Shown here piece after piece: positions 25,475-33,425 of a stretch of 64,000 nucleotides of DNA. Under the pieces are notes generated by a model. It worked only from the letters and a program-made list of their open reading frames with translations. It did no database searches and had not been told where the DNA came from. Origin of the DNA: Niastella yeongjuensis (GTDB lineage: Bacteria; Bacteroidota; Bacteroidia; Chitinophagales; Chitinophagaceae); assembly GCF_900110245.1 (NCBI RefSeq), contig NZ_FOCZ01000017.1:62001-126000 (forward strand). The letters are read 5' to 3'. A program made the position numbers and the translations under genes. How positions within the stretch are numbered: position 1 is the stretch's first letter; the number at the start of each line of letters is the position of its first letter.

Positions 25475-27136
25475 ATGTTATTTAACTATCGTTTCGCGGG
25501 AAACAGTACTGTAACCAGTACCATACATAAAACGGGATTGTCGTTTGCCCCCGACACCCTGCGGGAAAGCGCCTGGTTTGTAGGCAAGCTGCATAAAAAG
25601 CTGGCGTTTCGCGAAGCTATCTCCGCCCTGCACGATGTTGTTATCAGTGACCTGCGGTTCAAACCAAAAGATAAAACCGCCTATAAAGAATGGGTAGCAC
25701 AAAACGAATCTCTGTTTCTGGCCGAATTTATGGCCGGTTACGATGCCAACGCTGCCAATAACCGCATTGAACAATTAAAGACCGAACTCGCAGACGTTCG
25801 CTCAAAAAAAGATGCCCTGATGGCGCCTTTTCTGAAAGCCCGCCAGCGTTACTTCAATTATTTATACGAGAAGAATAAGGAAGCCTGGATTGTGCTGGAC
25901 CCCGTAATTACCATTCACCCCGATGAACTGTTCTTTGAATGCTTCAGCCAGGATGAATCAACATATGGTAAACTCGGTTGCAACTACAATGTGTTCAAGG
26001 AAATTGACGACTACAAATGCGGCACTACCAATGTCGATTACTCGAGTGCCTTGTATGAAGAGTTTCAGAAGGTGCGTGATTATAAAGAAACAGAATTAAA
26101 AGTTGACCCCAGCGGTTTTGCCGTGCAAACCACACAGGAGGAATTATATAAAGAAGTGAAGATCGACCTGCCCGATAGCTGGGTACGTGGATTTTTACAG
26201 GTGAGCAGCGCCATGACCCTGCCTACCATTCAGTTCGATCTGCATCCGATGGATATTTACAACATCTGTTCATTACTCCGCCGGTTTAAAGAAAAAAGAG
26301 GACCGCGTTCTTTACGTTATGTGTTGGAACCCGGTCATCCTGTAAAGATCATCCTGGAACCATGGGGTAAAGAAATCATCTGCGCCCGCAGTATATATCC
26401 GGGACCCACCAAACAGGAAGTAAGAACATGGGGCAGAAGAAGATTGTTGATCCTGGAACGACTGATACCGGTTACAAAGAAATTCACCGTTCATTTATTA
26501 GGCACGGGGCTGCCTTCTTTTTATATCGCCGATATGGGTGATATGAATTTCACCCTTGGCCTCAGCGGCTGGACTACCAACGACTGGAGCCATGCAGGCA
26601 ATTTCGATCTGTTGGCGCCCCGGCTGGAAGTAGATAATGCCATCAAAGCCCAGGTATTCACAGCTATTCAGCAAGACTGGTTCGGTACGGCCCGGCAATT
26701 TGCACAAAAGCTGAATTTAGATACGGCCCAGGTATCAGGTGCATTAAGCGCCTATACACAGGCCGGACGTGTTATCTACGATCTGAATAGAAATGTTTAT
26801 CGCTTACGTGAATTAAGCCGCGAACCATTGCCATTCGATCAGCTCCGTTTTGATAACCCGCGGGAAGAAATGGCCGCAGCTTTAATGCAATCGTCGGAAA
26901 TAAAATTCACCCCGTCGCAACAGGCAGATGGCAGTATGCAGTTAACGGGTACTGTAAAAGCAAGCCGTAAAACGTATAATACACAATTATTGATCGATGC
27001 CGATGAAAAGATAAGATCGGCAGGTTGTGATTGCAGTTTTTATAAAGAAAATAAATTATACAAAGGCCCTTGCGAACACATGCTGGCCCTTAGGCAGTCG
27101 TTCAATAAAACAAGGGTTACACAGGGATTCAGGTAG
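25475..27136 (+). CDS. Retron accessory protein with winged-helix and SWIM zinc finger
   Basis: A 553-residue protein. The N-terminal 370 residues have no motif I recognise (SFAPDTLRESAWFVGKLHKKL at the start). A winged-helix segment follows at about 390-450 (VFTAIQQDWFGTARQFAQKL, VSGALSAYTQAGRVIYD). The C-terminus has the SWIM zinc finger CxCx(n)CxH: CDCSFYKENKLYKGPCEHML, about residues 518-535, a fold that binds DNA or protein. This is the WH-SWIM partner found with ARM proteins in type XIII retrons. It is the second gene of the operon, 162 bp after the ARM protein with the repeat array D between them, and is followed by the retron RNA locus. Confidence 0.85.
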   Translation: MLFNYRFAGNSTVTSTIHKTGLSFAPDTLRESAWFVGKLHKKLAFREAISALHDVVISDLRFKPKDKTAYKEWVAQNESLFLAEFMAGYDANAANNRIEQLKTELADVRSKKDALMAPFLKARQRYFNYLYEKNKEAWIVLDPVITIHPDELFFECFSQDESTYGKLGCNYNVFKEIDDYKCGTTNVDYSSALYEEFQKVRDYKETELKVDPSGFAVQTTQEELYKEVKIDLPDSWVRGFLQVSSAMTLPTIQFDLHPMDIYNICSLLRRFKEKRGPRSLRYVLEPGHPVKIILEPWGKEIICARSIYPGPTKQEVRTWGRRRLLILERLIPVTKKFTVHLLGTGLPSFYIADMGDMNFTLGLSGWTTNDWSHAGNFDLLAPRLEVDNAIKAQVFTAIQQDWFGTARQFAQKLNLDTAQVSGALSAYTQAGRVIYDLNRNVYRLRELSREPLPFDQLRFDNPREEMAAALMQSSEIKFTPSQQADGSMQLTGTVKASRKTYNTQLLIDADEKIRSAGCDCSFYKENKLYKGPCEHMLALRQSFNKTRVTQGFR

Positions 27137-27202
27137 TGTTGAACGTGACAAAGAATTAAAAAAAGATTACCTGAATTATTTAGAAAATAAAAAATAGGAA
27201 AC

Positions 27203-27210
27203 TATATTTG
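27203..27210 (+). promoter_or_regulatory. -7 promoter element of the retron RNA
   Basis: TATATTTG is an exact TAnnTTTG match; a TTTA near 27179 may be the degenerate upstream box. Transcription would begin near 27216, some 15 bases before the a1 flank. Confidence 0.65.
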
Positions 27211-27229
27211 TTAACCGCATTTCGTGTTC

Positions 27230-27474
27230 TTTGACAGAGGGGAAATAAACTCATGCACCTTGCTTCCGAAAGGAAAGAGCGATGTTTCGTCGCTCATGCA
27301 ACATGAATATTTCATGCATCACCAAATGTAATCTTTACTATGGCACCCGGGTACTGGTGTAATATTTTCAGTACCGGCACTGCGTGCCATAATATCACAC
27401 CAGTACCCGGGTGCCTTGCGTTGATTAATCTGGTCACCGGTACGCACGAAGGCAGCATAGTTCCCCCTGTCGAG
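27230..27474 (+). ncRNA. Retron non-coding RNA (msr-msd) with a1/a2 flanks
   Basis: Region between the WH-SWIM gene and the RT. Flank a1 GACAGAGGGGAA (27233-27244) pairs with a2 TTCCCCCTGTC (27461-27471) with one bulged A, extendable by three pairs. The msr part has hairpins TTCC-GAAA-GGAA (27264-27275), GAGCGATG-TTT-CGTCGCTC (27277-27295, 8 bp with a UUU loop as in known msr hairpins) and CATGAA-TAT-TTCATG (27302-27316). The msd part is a long hairpin, arms 27342-27366 and 27391-27415, 25 bp with one A-C mismatch and an inner stem GGCAC-TGC-GTGCC. The branching guanosine was not assigned. Confidence 0.82.
27342..27415 (+). repeat. msd inverted repeat (25-bp arms)
   Basis: Left arm starts GGCACCCGGGTACTGGTGT and the right arm ends with its exact complement; after one A-C mismatch five more pairs follow (ATATT/AATAT). 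Reverse transcription of this segment would give a single-stranded DNA folding into a long hairpin. Confidence 0.92.
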
Positions 27475-27499
27475 ACATGATCTCTTTTCTTCACCCAAC

Positions 27500-29011
27500 A
27501 TGGCAGATAACAGATCGATCCGTCAAGAGTTATACGACCGCATCCGCGAATCTTCTAAAGACAGTGTAGTACTGGAAGAAATGAAGCGCATGGGCTTCTG
27601 GGCAACCAATGAAAATGGCCCCACCATTCCCGAGCTGTTGATCAAGAAAGAAGCAGAGCTGAATAAAGAGCTCAATAAGTTGTACGATGAAAAACGGAAG
27701 TATCAGAACAAAGAAGCTGTATTAAGAGAAATGCGGCTAAAACGGATGGCTGATACCCGGTTGAAGCGGGAAGAAAACAAAAAGAAAAAAGAATTGAAAC
27801 GGCTTGAAAAAGCCGAAGCCTGGAAAAAGCAAAAGGAAACTGAAATCATTTACCTGGGCGAAGGTGTATCTGTAGGGTTAAATGATACAGAGAACAATGT
27901 AGCCCTGTTACAGAAACACGGTCTGCCCGTTTTTAACAATGAAAATGATCTCGCGCAGGCCCTGGGCATTCCCTTAAAAGAACTACGCTTTTTATCGTTC
28001 TCCAGAAAAGTATCTACCATATCGCACTACCGAAAGTTTTATATCCCGAAAAAATCAGGTGGTAAAAGATTGATCTCGGCACCCATGCCGCGATTAAAAA
28101 ATGTTCAGTACTGGATCCTGGAAAACATCTTTAACAAAGTGGCCATCCACTCCGCTGTACATGGTTTTGCTTTGCAACGTTCTATTATCAGCAATGCCCA
28201 GCCGCACATTGGTAAGGCTGTTGTAGTGAACATCGACGTAAAAGATTTCTTCCCCTCTATACATTACAAAAGAGTAAAAGGCTTATTACAACAATTGGGT
28301 TTTTCTGAAAAGATAGCTGTAATACTCGCCCTGTTATGTACCGAAGCGGTTACCGAGGAAGTGACCATCGACGGACAAAACTATTTTGTACAAAAAGGCC
28401 AGCGTGTATTACCACAGGGAGCGCCAACCAGTCCGGCCATTACAAACATCTTATGTTACAAACTGGATAAACGCTTGCAGGGACTGGCCACTAAGAACCA
28501 GTGCAGCTTTACCAGATATGCCGATGATATTACTTTCTCTTTTAACAACCCAACTACCAATGCGCAGCAACTGGTTTGGCGTATTAAGAAAGTGTTGGCA
28601 GATGAAGGCTTTACGGTTCACCCCGACAAGATCCGCATTATGCGCAAAGGTGCCCACCAGGAAGTAACGGGCATTGTGGTAAATGAAAAAGCAGGTATTC
28701 CGCGCAAAAAGTTACGTCAGTTCAGGGCCGTATTGCATCAGTTAAAAACAAAAGAGGCCGGTGAATTGAAATGGGGCAATGGTAACCTGGCCAGTGCCAT
28801 TACGGGTTATGCCAATTTTGTAAAAATGGTTAAACCGGCACAGGGCGCAGCTTTTCAACAACAAATTGTCGCCCTGCTGCAAACCAACAGGTTGCAATAC
28901 CCGGTAAGTATAACAACTTCTACTCCAACGAATAAACAAACGCCGCCCACTCAAAACAATTCCAACGAACCTAAAAAAGACGATGACAAACCGTGGTGGA
29001 ATGTAGTGTAA
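27500..29011 (+). CDS. Retron reverse transcriptase with N-terminal coiled-coil extension
   Basis: A 503-residue RNA-dependent DNA polymerase that makes branched msDNA from the RNA encoded just upstream. Polymerase motifs: NIDVKDFFPSI (246-251 core), QGAPTSP (306-312) and the catalytic YADD (340-343). The two retron signatures are present: NAQPH (232-236, region X NAXXH) and VTG (389-391, region Y). Residues 1-170 are a lysine/glutamate-rich helical extension, strongly coiled-coil around 45-115 (MRLKRMADTRLKREENKKKK), not found in the small E. coli retron RTs; the last 40 residues are a disordered TP-rich tail ending KPWWNVV. The start is 26 bp after flank a2. Closely linked to the ARM and WH-SWIM genes. 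Confidence 0.93.
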   Translation: MADNRSIRQELYDRIRESSKDSVVLEEMKRMGFWATNENGPTIPELLIKKEAELNKELNKLYDEKRKYQNKEAVLREMRLKRMADTRLKREENKKKKELKRLEKAEAWKKQKETEIIYLGEGVSVGLNDTENNVALLQKHGLPVFNNENDLAQALGIPLKELRFLSFSRKVSTISHYRKFYIPKKSGGKRLISAPMPRLKNVQYWILENIFNKVAIHSAVHGFALQRSIISNAQPHIGKAVVVNIDVKDFFPSIHYKRVKGLLQQLGFSEKIAVILALLCTEAVTEEVTIDGQNYFVQKGQRVLPQGAPTSPAITNILCYKLDKRLQGLATKNQCSFTRYADDITFSFNNPTTNAQQLVWRIKKVLADEGFTVHPDKIRIMRKGAHQEVTGIVVNEKAGIPRKKLRQFRAVLHQLKTKEAGELKWGNGNLASAITGYANFVKMVKPAQGAAFQQQIVALLQTNRLQYPVSITTSTPTNKQTPPTQNNSNEPKKDDDKPWWNVV

Positions 29012-29416
29012 AAGTGCTACAATTTCTTCGGGTCTGCGCCTGATCTGCATTAGGTCAGGTTCGGGATTTGTTTTGCTTTTCCCGAAGAAAACAGGGTATT
29101 CTCCTTAGAGAAACCCGAACAAATCCCGAACAAATTCCTACTTCTTCATTGCTATATCGTCTACACTCCATTTCATTTTCCTTTCACATTACTTTCCATT
29201 ATAGGAACTCCCTTTTGATAATATCACATTGATTGTCAATCCAAAGCCGTCACAAAACGGCACTTTTTCCCTACTATGGCACATAACGGCACAAACAGCT
29301 CCTGGGATAGCCATGGAGGTGATTGAGATATAAAAAATCGCTCTAACTTTGAGTTGGATTGCACCTGCTTCTGCGCAAAACAGCTGTAATACCCATTTAC
29401 AGCTCTTTGACATAGT
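29012..29416. other. Intergenic region after the retron RT, with structured segment
   Basis: The first 120 bp carry interlocking inverted repeats (separate entry). The following 285 bp to the 3' end of the barrel protein gene have no supported gene; the frames present have no plausible protein features. A short AC-rich segment before 29417 may contain the termination region of the minus-strand gene. Confidence 0.5.
29023..29131. repeat. Interlocking inverted repeats at the 3' end of the retron operon
   Basis: TTTCTTCGGG (29023-29032) pairs with CCCGAAGAAA (29081-29090); GTTCGGGATTTGTT (29059-29072) pairs with AACAAATCCCGAAC (29118-29131). The two pairings cross, so they form either a pseudoknot or alternative folds. 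CCCGAACAAAT is directly repeated at 29114-29135. CCTGA...TCAGG and TTCTC-CTTA-GAGAA are further small stems. It may be the operon terminator or a separate structured RNA. Confidence 0.7.
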
Positions 29417-30073
29417 TTAAAACTTCAGTTTCACTCCACCGGCTACTATGTATTTTCCGTAACCTGCCTCTATAAAGAAACCGCCGTTTTTGGTAGCGTT
29501 GATCTGAACACCTAACCCAATTTGGTAAGCCAGCGTGGTGCCATCATCGGTACTGGCAGCTTTGTTTCCATCGGGGGCCAGGTATTTCGCTTCACCGGTA
29601 TTAAAGCCAATGGCTGTTCGGGTATAAGGCACCACCTTTTGGGAAGCACCGCCCATATACCTCGTAAAATTCAATAACACCGCAGTATTGGTTAAGCTAC
29701 CCGTAAAATCCTGCTGACCGCTGTTGTAATCGATATAAGGGCGGCTAACCTTTCCATAGTTTACCATTACGCCAATTGCCATTCGGGGTGCAAAATGGTA
29801 ATCCAGGCTGGTTATAATGGGCCCTGTTTGGGTAGTGCTTCCGGAATGATAACCATAGAAATCGTTGAGCAGGTATTTGTCGAGATTGGGAAAGCCATAC
29901 CCAATGGATACATCGAGCGAAGGTTTGAAATTTTCCATTTCCCGGAATTGTTGCTGGCGGTATGGCCTGGGCCTTCCATAACGGCCATAGCCCCCATAAC
30001 CGCCTCCATACTGGGCATTGCTTTCATAAATACAAGCCACCAGTATAATGCCTAAAAGCAGTCCTTTACGCAT
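29417..30073 (-). CDS. Outer-membrane beta-barrel protein
   Basis: A 218-residue exported protein. Signal peptide 1-20 (MRKGLLLGIILVACIYESNA/Q), then a glycine, tyrosine and arginine-rich linker (YGGGYGGYGRYGRPRPYRQQQ), then alternating amphipathic strands ending in the aromatic VAGGVKLKF, the outer-membrane insertion signal. The strand pattern suggests an 8-stranded OmpA/OmpX-type barrel. Function unknown. It is convergent with the retron RT. Confidence 0.8.
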   Translation of the reverse strand: MRKGLLLGIILVACIYESNAQYGGGYGGYGRYGRPRPYRQQQFREMENFKPSLDVSIGYGFPNLDKYLLNDFYGYHSGSTTQTGPIITSLDYHFAPRMAIGVMVNYGKVSRPYIDYNSGQQDFTGSLTNTAVLLNFTRYMGGASQKVVPYTRTAIGFNTGEAKYLAPDGNKAASTDDGTTLAYQIGLGVQINATKNGGFFIEAGYGKYIVAGGVKLKF

Positions 30074-30215
30074 ATTATTTTTTGCATGGGAAGCCCAATT
30101 GCGTCAAAGGTTTAAAGCGTGTGGCCACAAAACCGGTCTTTTACAAGCCGATAACAAAGCGTGCAATACGGTTCAACTTGTGTTTTGGATAGATGAATGT
30201 GAGTTTGTGAAGGAT

Positions 30216-30833
30216 CTATAAATTCTTTAACGGTGGCGGATTGTCTTTCCAGCGCCAGAGATACATACAGGCATAAGTGCGATAGGGGCTCCATTTTTTG
30301 GAAATGCGTAACATGTCTTCGCGGAATTTCTTTTTATCGGTACGATCGAGCTTGTACAAGGCGATCATAGCGTTCTGAACACCCAGGTCGTCAATGGCAA
30401 ATACATCTTCTCTTTTAAGGGCAAACATCAATAACATTTCCACCGTCCAGCGGCCCACGCCTTTTATCTGGGTCAGGTATACAATTACTTCTTCATCGGT
30501 CATTTTATGCAGCCGGGAATGTTCCATGCCATGTTCTATGGCAAAGCGGGCTACATTTTGTACATAACTTACTTTGGCGTTGGAGAGTCCAATGGCCCGC
30601 AAGGTTTCAGGCGCTGTGGCCACTATCTGTTCCGGTGAAGGTTCCTGGCCATCATACAGGTTTAAAAATCGCTGATAAATAACATCCGCCACTTTCGTCG
30701 ATAATTGCTGGCTCATTATCGAGGCACAGAGGTAAGTACAAATATTTTTTTGTTTCTTCAGCGTGAATAGCCCGTTGTGATCGATGAGTTTTTTAATCTT
30801 CTTGTCTTTGCCAAGGTGTAAGGTATATTCCAT
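30216..30833 (-). CDS. DNA-3-methyladenine glycosylase, AlkA/HhH-GPD family
   Basis: A 205-residue base-excision-repair glycosylase removing alkylated purines. The helix-hairpin-helix is TQIKGVGRWTVEMLLMFAL, and the catalytic aspartate lies in FAIDDLGVQNAM directly after. There is no iron-sulphur cluster and no N-terminal TBP-like domain, as usual for short bacterial members. A paralogue lies at 46.7 kb; the two share the HhH and end (PYRTYACMYLWRWK here). It is divergent from mnmD. Confidence 0.9.
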   Translation of the reverse strand: MEYTLHLGKDKKIKKLIDHNGLFTLKKQKNICTYLCASIMSQQLSTKVADVIYQRFLNLYDGQEPSPEQIVATAPETLRAIGLSNAKVSYVQNVARFAIEHGMEHSRLHKMTDEEVIVYLTQIKGVGRWTVEMLLMFALKREDVFAIDDLGVQNAMIALYKLDRTDKKKFREDMLRISKKWSPYRTYACMYLWRWKDNPPPLKNL

Positions 30834-30877
30834 GATATTACTGGTTTACTGGAAAACCGGGCAGGCCCCGCAACCCT

Positions 30878-30893
30878 TCCGCCGGCTGGCGGA
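30878..30893. repeat. REP-like GC-rich hairpin
   Basis: TCCGCC-GGCT-GGCGGA, flanked by CCCT and AGGG that extend the stem. Shares the CCGCCGGCYGGCGG core with 12413-12426. Confidence 0.55.
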
Positions 30894-30948
30894 GAGGGCG
30901 GTTATAAAGACAAGGCCTTGTTTACCGGCTTCTTTGCAATTTACCTGT

Positions 30949-30956
30949 TAATTTTG
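30949..30956 (+). promoter_or_regulatory. -7 promoter element of mnmD
   Basis: TAATTTTG, an exact TAnnTTTG match, six bases before the ATG at 30962; predicted leaderless transcript. Confidence 0.6.
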
Positions 30957-30961
30957 TGCCC

Positions 30962-31681
30962 ATGCAACGAAATTTGATTGTTACAAAAGATGGTTCACAT
31001 ACAGTGGCCATACCGGAATGGGAAGTTTCTTACCATTCGGTATATGGTGCTGTACAGGAATCGTTGCACGTATTTATTGAAGCCGGCTTCAGACATTGGT
31101 GGAGCCTGAATGAGAACGCCAGCCAGTGTGTAGTATTTGAAATGGGGTTTGGAACCGGTCTTAATGCATTGCTCACCACCCTGGAGGCAAGACGCCGCCA
31201 ACGTATGGTGGTCTACGAAACGGTGGAGGCCTTTCCACTGGAATTCAACCTTGTTGAAAAACTGAACTATTGTTACGCACTGGAAGAATCTTTCTGGCAA
31301 CCGGTATTCGACTCCCTGCACACCTGCGAATGGAATACCTTTCACCCCATAACGAATTTCTTTTCTTTTAAAAAGGAGAAGATCCTGTTAAGAAATTATT
31401 CGCCCAGTCAACCCGTCGATGTGATCTATTACGATGCCTTTGCGCCTGCCGCACAGCCTGAATTATGGACATCCGAAGTGTTTGAAAAACTACTGGCCAT
31501 GCTGGCCCCTGGTGGTGTACTGGTAACCTATTGCAGCAAGGGCGATGTACGCAGGGCCATGCTGGCAGCTGGTTTTCACGTTGAAAAAGTAGCAGGCCCT
31601 ATTGGTAAGCGGGAAATGCTTAGAGCCACAAGGGCAGAGGGCAGAAGGCAGAGGGCAGAGATCGAACAAGGTCAAAGTTGA
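30962..31681 (+). CDS. mnmD: tRNA (mnm5s2U34) methyltransferase, MnmD type
   Basis: A 239-residue SAM-dependent methyltransferase equivalent to the methyltransferase half of MnmC, which completes 5-methylaminomethyl-2-thiouridine at the tRNA wobble position. The SAM loop is EMGFGTGLNALL, and the family motif VIYYDAFAPAAQPELWT is intact, as is the end GPIGKREMLRA. The remaining C-terminal tail (TRAEGRRQRAEIEQGQS) is encoded by GGCAGAR heptanucleotide repeats and is not part of the family. The FAD-dependent oxidoreductase half of MnmC is absent, as in many Bacteroidota. A GTG two codons upstream lies on the -7 box and was rejected. Confidence 0.85.
   Translation: MQRNLIVTKDGSHTVAIPEWEVSYHSVYGAVQESLHVFIEAGFRHWWSLNENASQCVVFEMGFGTGLNALLTTLEARRRQRMVVYETVEAFPLEFNLVEKLNYCYALEESFWQPVFDSLHTCEWNTFHPITNFFSFKKEKILLRNYSPSQPVDVIYYDAFAPAAQPELWTSEVFEKLLAMLAPGGVLVTYCSKGDVRRAMLAAGFHVEKVAGPIGKREMLRATRAEGRRQRAEIEQGQS
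31633..31660 (+). repeat. Heptanucleotide repeat array, locus F (3' end of mnmD)
   Basis: Four tandem units GGCAGAG, GGCAGAA, GGCAGAG, GGCAGAG inside the last codons of mnmD; followed by a GGTCAAAGTTGAA remnant that supplies the stop codon. Confidence 0.85.
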
Positions 31682-31690
31682 ATGCAATAC

Positions 31691-31726
31691 AAAAGAAAAG
31701 GTGCGTCATGTAAAATATGACGCACC
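31691..31726 (-). terminator. Terminator after cysS
   Basis: GGTGCGTCAT pairs with ATGACGCACC across a 7-nt loop; on the minus strand the stem is followed by TTTTCTTTTG. It lies 40 bp past the cysS stop, and may also stop mnmD transcripts weakly. Confidence 0.8.
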
Positions 31727-31765
31727 TGATTATATGGCTTACGGCTTAAAACTTACAGCTGTTTT

Positions 31766-33262
31766 CTAAGCAAAAGAGAAGCTTACCCCGCCATCTTTTT
31801 CATCTTTCAACAAAATACCCAGCTGTTGTAGTTGCTGGCGAATTTTATCTGATGTGGCGTAGTCTTTTCTTGCCTTGGCTTCCTTGCGGATCTCGATCAA
31901 CAGGCCTATCACGCCATCCAGCTTTCCATCTTCATTTTCTTCTTCGCCTTTCAGTCCAAGGATATCCTCCAGGTAAAGTTTTAAATAATTCTGTAACAAT
32001 TGCATGGTGTCTGCACTCAACGCGTCGGCCGCAATGTGTTTATCTTTTATGGAGTTGATAACCGGTACCAGTTCAAAAATATTGGCTAATACTTTGGCGG
32101 TATTGAAATCGTCGCTCATAAACTCATCCAGCTCCAGTAACAGCGCTTTTACTTTGGCATCCAGTTCGGCGTCGCCGGCTATTGGTTTCAACCCTGAAAC
32201 GTCCAATTTCTGCAATACCTCGTAGGCTTCCCACAAGCGCTTCAGGCCTTTTTCCGCTGCCTGTAAAGCCTCGTTACTAAAATCGAGCGTGCTGCGGTAA
32301 TGCGTTTGCAAAATGAAAAAGCGAATGGTTTGTCCGGTATAGGCTTTCTCCAGCAAGGGGTGATTGCCACTGAACAGTTCCGTTAACTTGATCACATTGT
32401 TATAGCTCTTGCCCATTTTACGGCCGTTAATGGTGATCATGTTATTATGCAGCCAGTAACGGGCGGGCACATGTTTATTGCAGATAGTGCTTTGCGCAAT
32501 TTCACTTTCATGATGCGGGAACTGCAGGTCCATACCACCGCCATGAATGTCGAACTCGGCACCCAGGTATTTAGTGCTCATGGCCGAGCACTCGATGTGC
32601 CAGCCGGGGAAACCTTCACCCCAGGGGCTCACCCACCGCATGATATGTTCAGCCGGGGCCGACTTCCACAATGCGAAATCCTGTTTGTTTCTTTTTTCAT
32701 CCTGTCCTTCCAGGTCGCGGGTGGTTTCCAGCAGGTCGTCCATTACCCGGCCGCTGAGTTTACCGTATGGATAATGCTCGGCATATTTTTTTACATCAAA
32801 ATATACGGAGCCATTTATTTCGTAGGCATAGCCTTCTTCCATGATCTTTTTGATCATTTCTATTTGCTCAACTATATGGCCGGTAGCGGTAGGTTCAATG
32901 CTTGGGTCAAGATTGTTCAGCTGTTTCATTCCCCAATGGAAGAGGTTGGTATACTTGGTAACCAGTTCCATGGGTTCCAGCTTTTCCAGCGTGGCTTTTT
33001 TGGCAATCTTGTCTTCTGCTTCTCTTCCTTCCTCTTCAAAGTGACCGGCATCGGTAATATTGCGTACATACCGTACTTTATAGCCGAGGTGCATGAGGTA
33101 ACGGTAAATTACATCAAACGTAACATACGGCCGGGCATGTCCCAGATGACTTTCGCCACTCACAGTAGGTCCGCACACGTATAACCCCACATGACCCGGT
33201 GTAATGGGTGTAAATACTTCTTTTTGTCTTGTATATGAATTCAGGACTTTCAGTTCACTCAT
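31766..33262 (-). CDS. cysS: Cysteinyl-tRNA synthetase
   Basis: A 498-residue class I aminoacyl-tRNA synthetase that charges tRNA-Cys. The ATP-binding signature HLGH is in [15 protein letters not shown], and the second signature is KMGKS in [11 protein letters not shown]. Zinc-binding residues are visible as [15 protein letters not shown] and the following HHESEIAQS. The C-terminal anticodon-binding DALR-like region is complete. Length is normal. The gene is monocistronic between its own terminator and an AT-rich upstream region. Confidence 0.97.
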   Translation of the reverse strand: MSELKVLNSYTRQKEVFTPITPGHVGLYVCGPTVSGESHLGHARPYVTFDVIYRYLMHLGYKVRYVRNITDAGHFEEEGREAEDKIAKKATLEKLEPMELVTKYTNLFHWGMKQLNNLDPSIEPTATGHIVEQIEMIKKIMEEGYAYEINGSVYFDVKKYAEHYPYGKLSGRVMDDLLETTRDLEGQDEKRNKQDFALWKSAPAEHIMRWVSPWGEGFPGWHIECSAMSTKYLGAEFDIHGGGMDLQFPHHESEIAQSTICNKHVPARYWLHNNMITINGRKMGKSYNNVIKLTELFSGNHPLLEKAYTGQTIRFFILQTHYRSTLDFSNEALQAAEKGLKRLWEAYEVLQKLDVSGLKPIAGDAELDAKVKALLLELDEFMSDDFNTAKVLANIFELVPVINSIKDKHIAADALSADTMQLLQNYLKLYLEDILGLKGEEENEDGKLDGVIGLLIEIRKEAKARKDYATSDKIRQQLQQLGILLKDEKDGGVSFSFA

Positions 33263-33425
33263 AAAAATTCATTAAATCAGTCTGATGATAGTTAAAATAA
33301 AGCCGGTAAATACAAAAATAAATGTATCCCGCCAGAACGGCGAATCAGTTACAACAGAAACAACAGGAAGATGTTATGACATGGATCATATTTCAAATAT
33401 AGGGTATTTATGCCAGTCTCTTTCT

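Noticed and set aside
27500-29011. Diversity-generating retroelement or group II intron RT
   Set aside because: The NAXXH and VTG retron motifs are present; no template/variable repeat pair, no accessory Avd protein and no intron maturase or ribozyme domains were seen.
29041-29075. tRNA-like T-loop GGTTCGGGATT
   Set aside because: No acceptor stem or anticodon arm can be built around it.
29189-29413. 74-codon frame between the retron RT and the barrel gene
   Set aside because: No promoter, ribosome site or protein features; composition like non-coding sequence.
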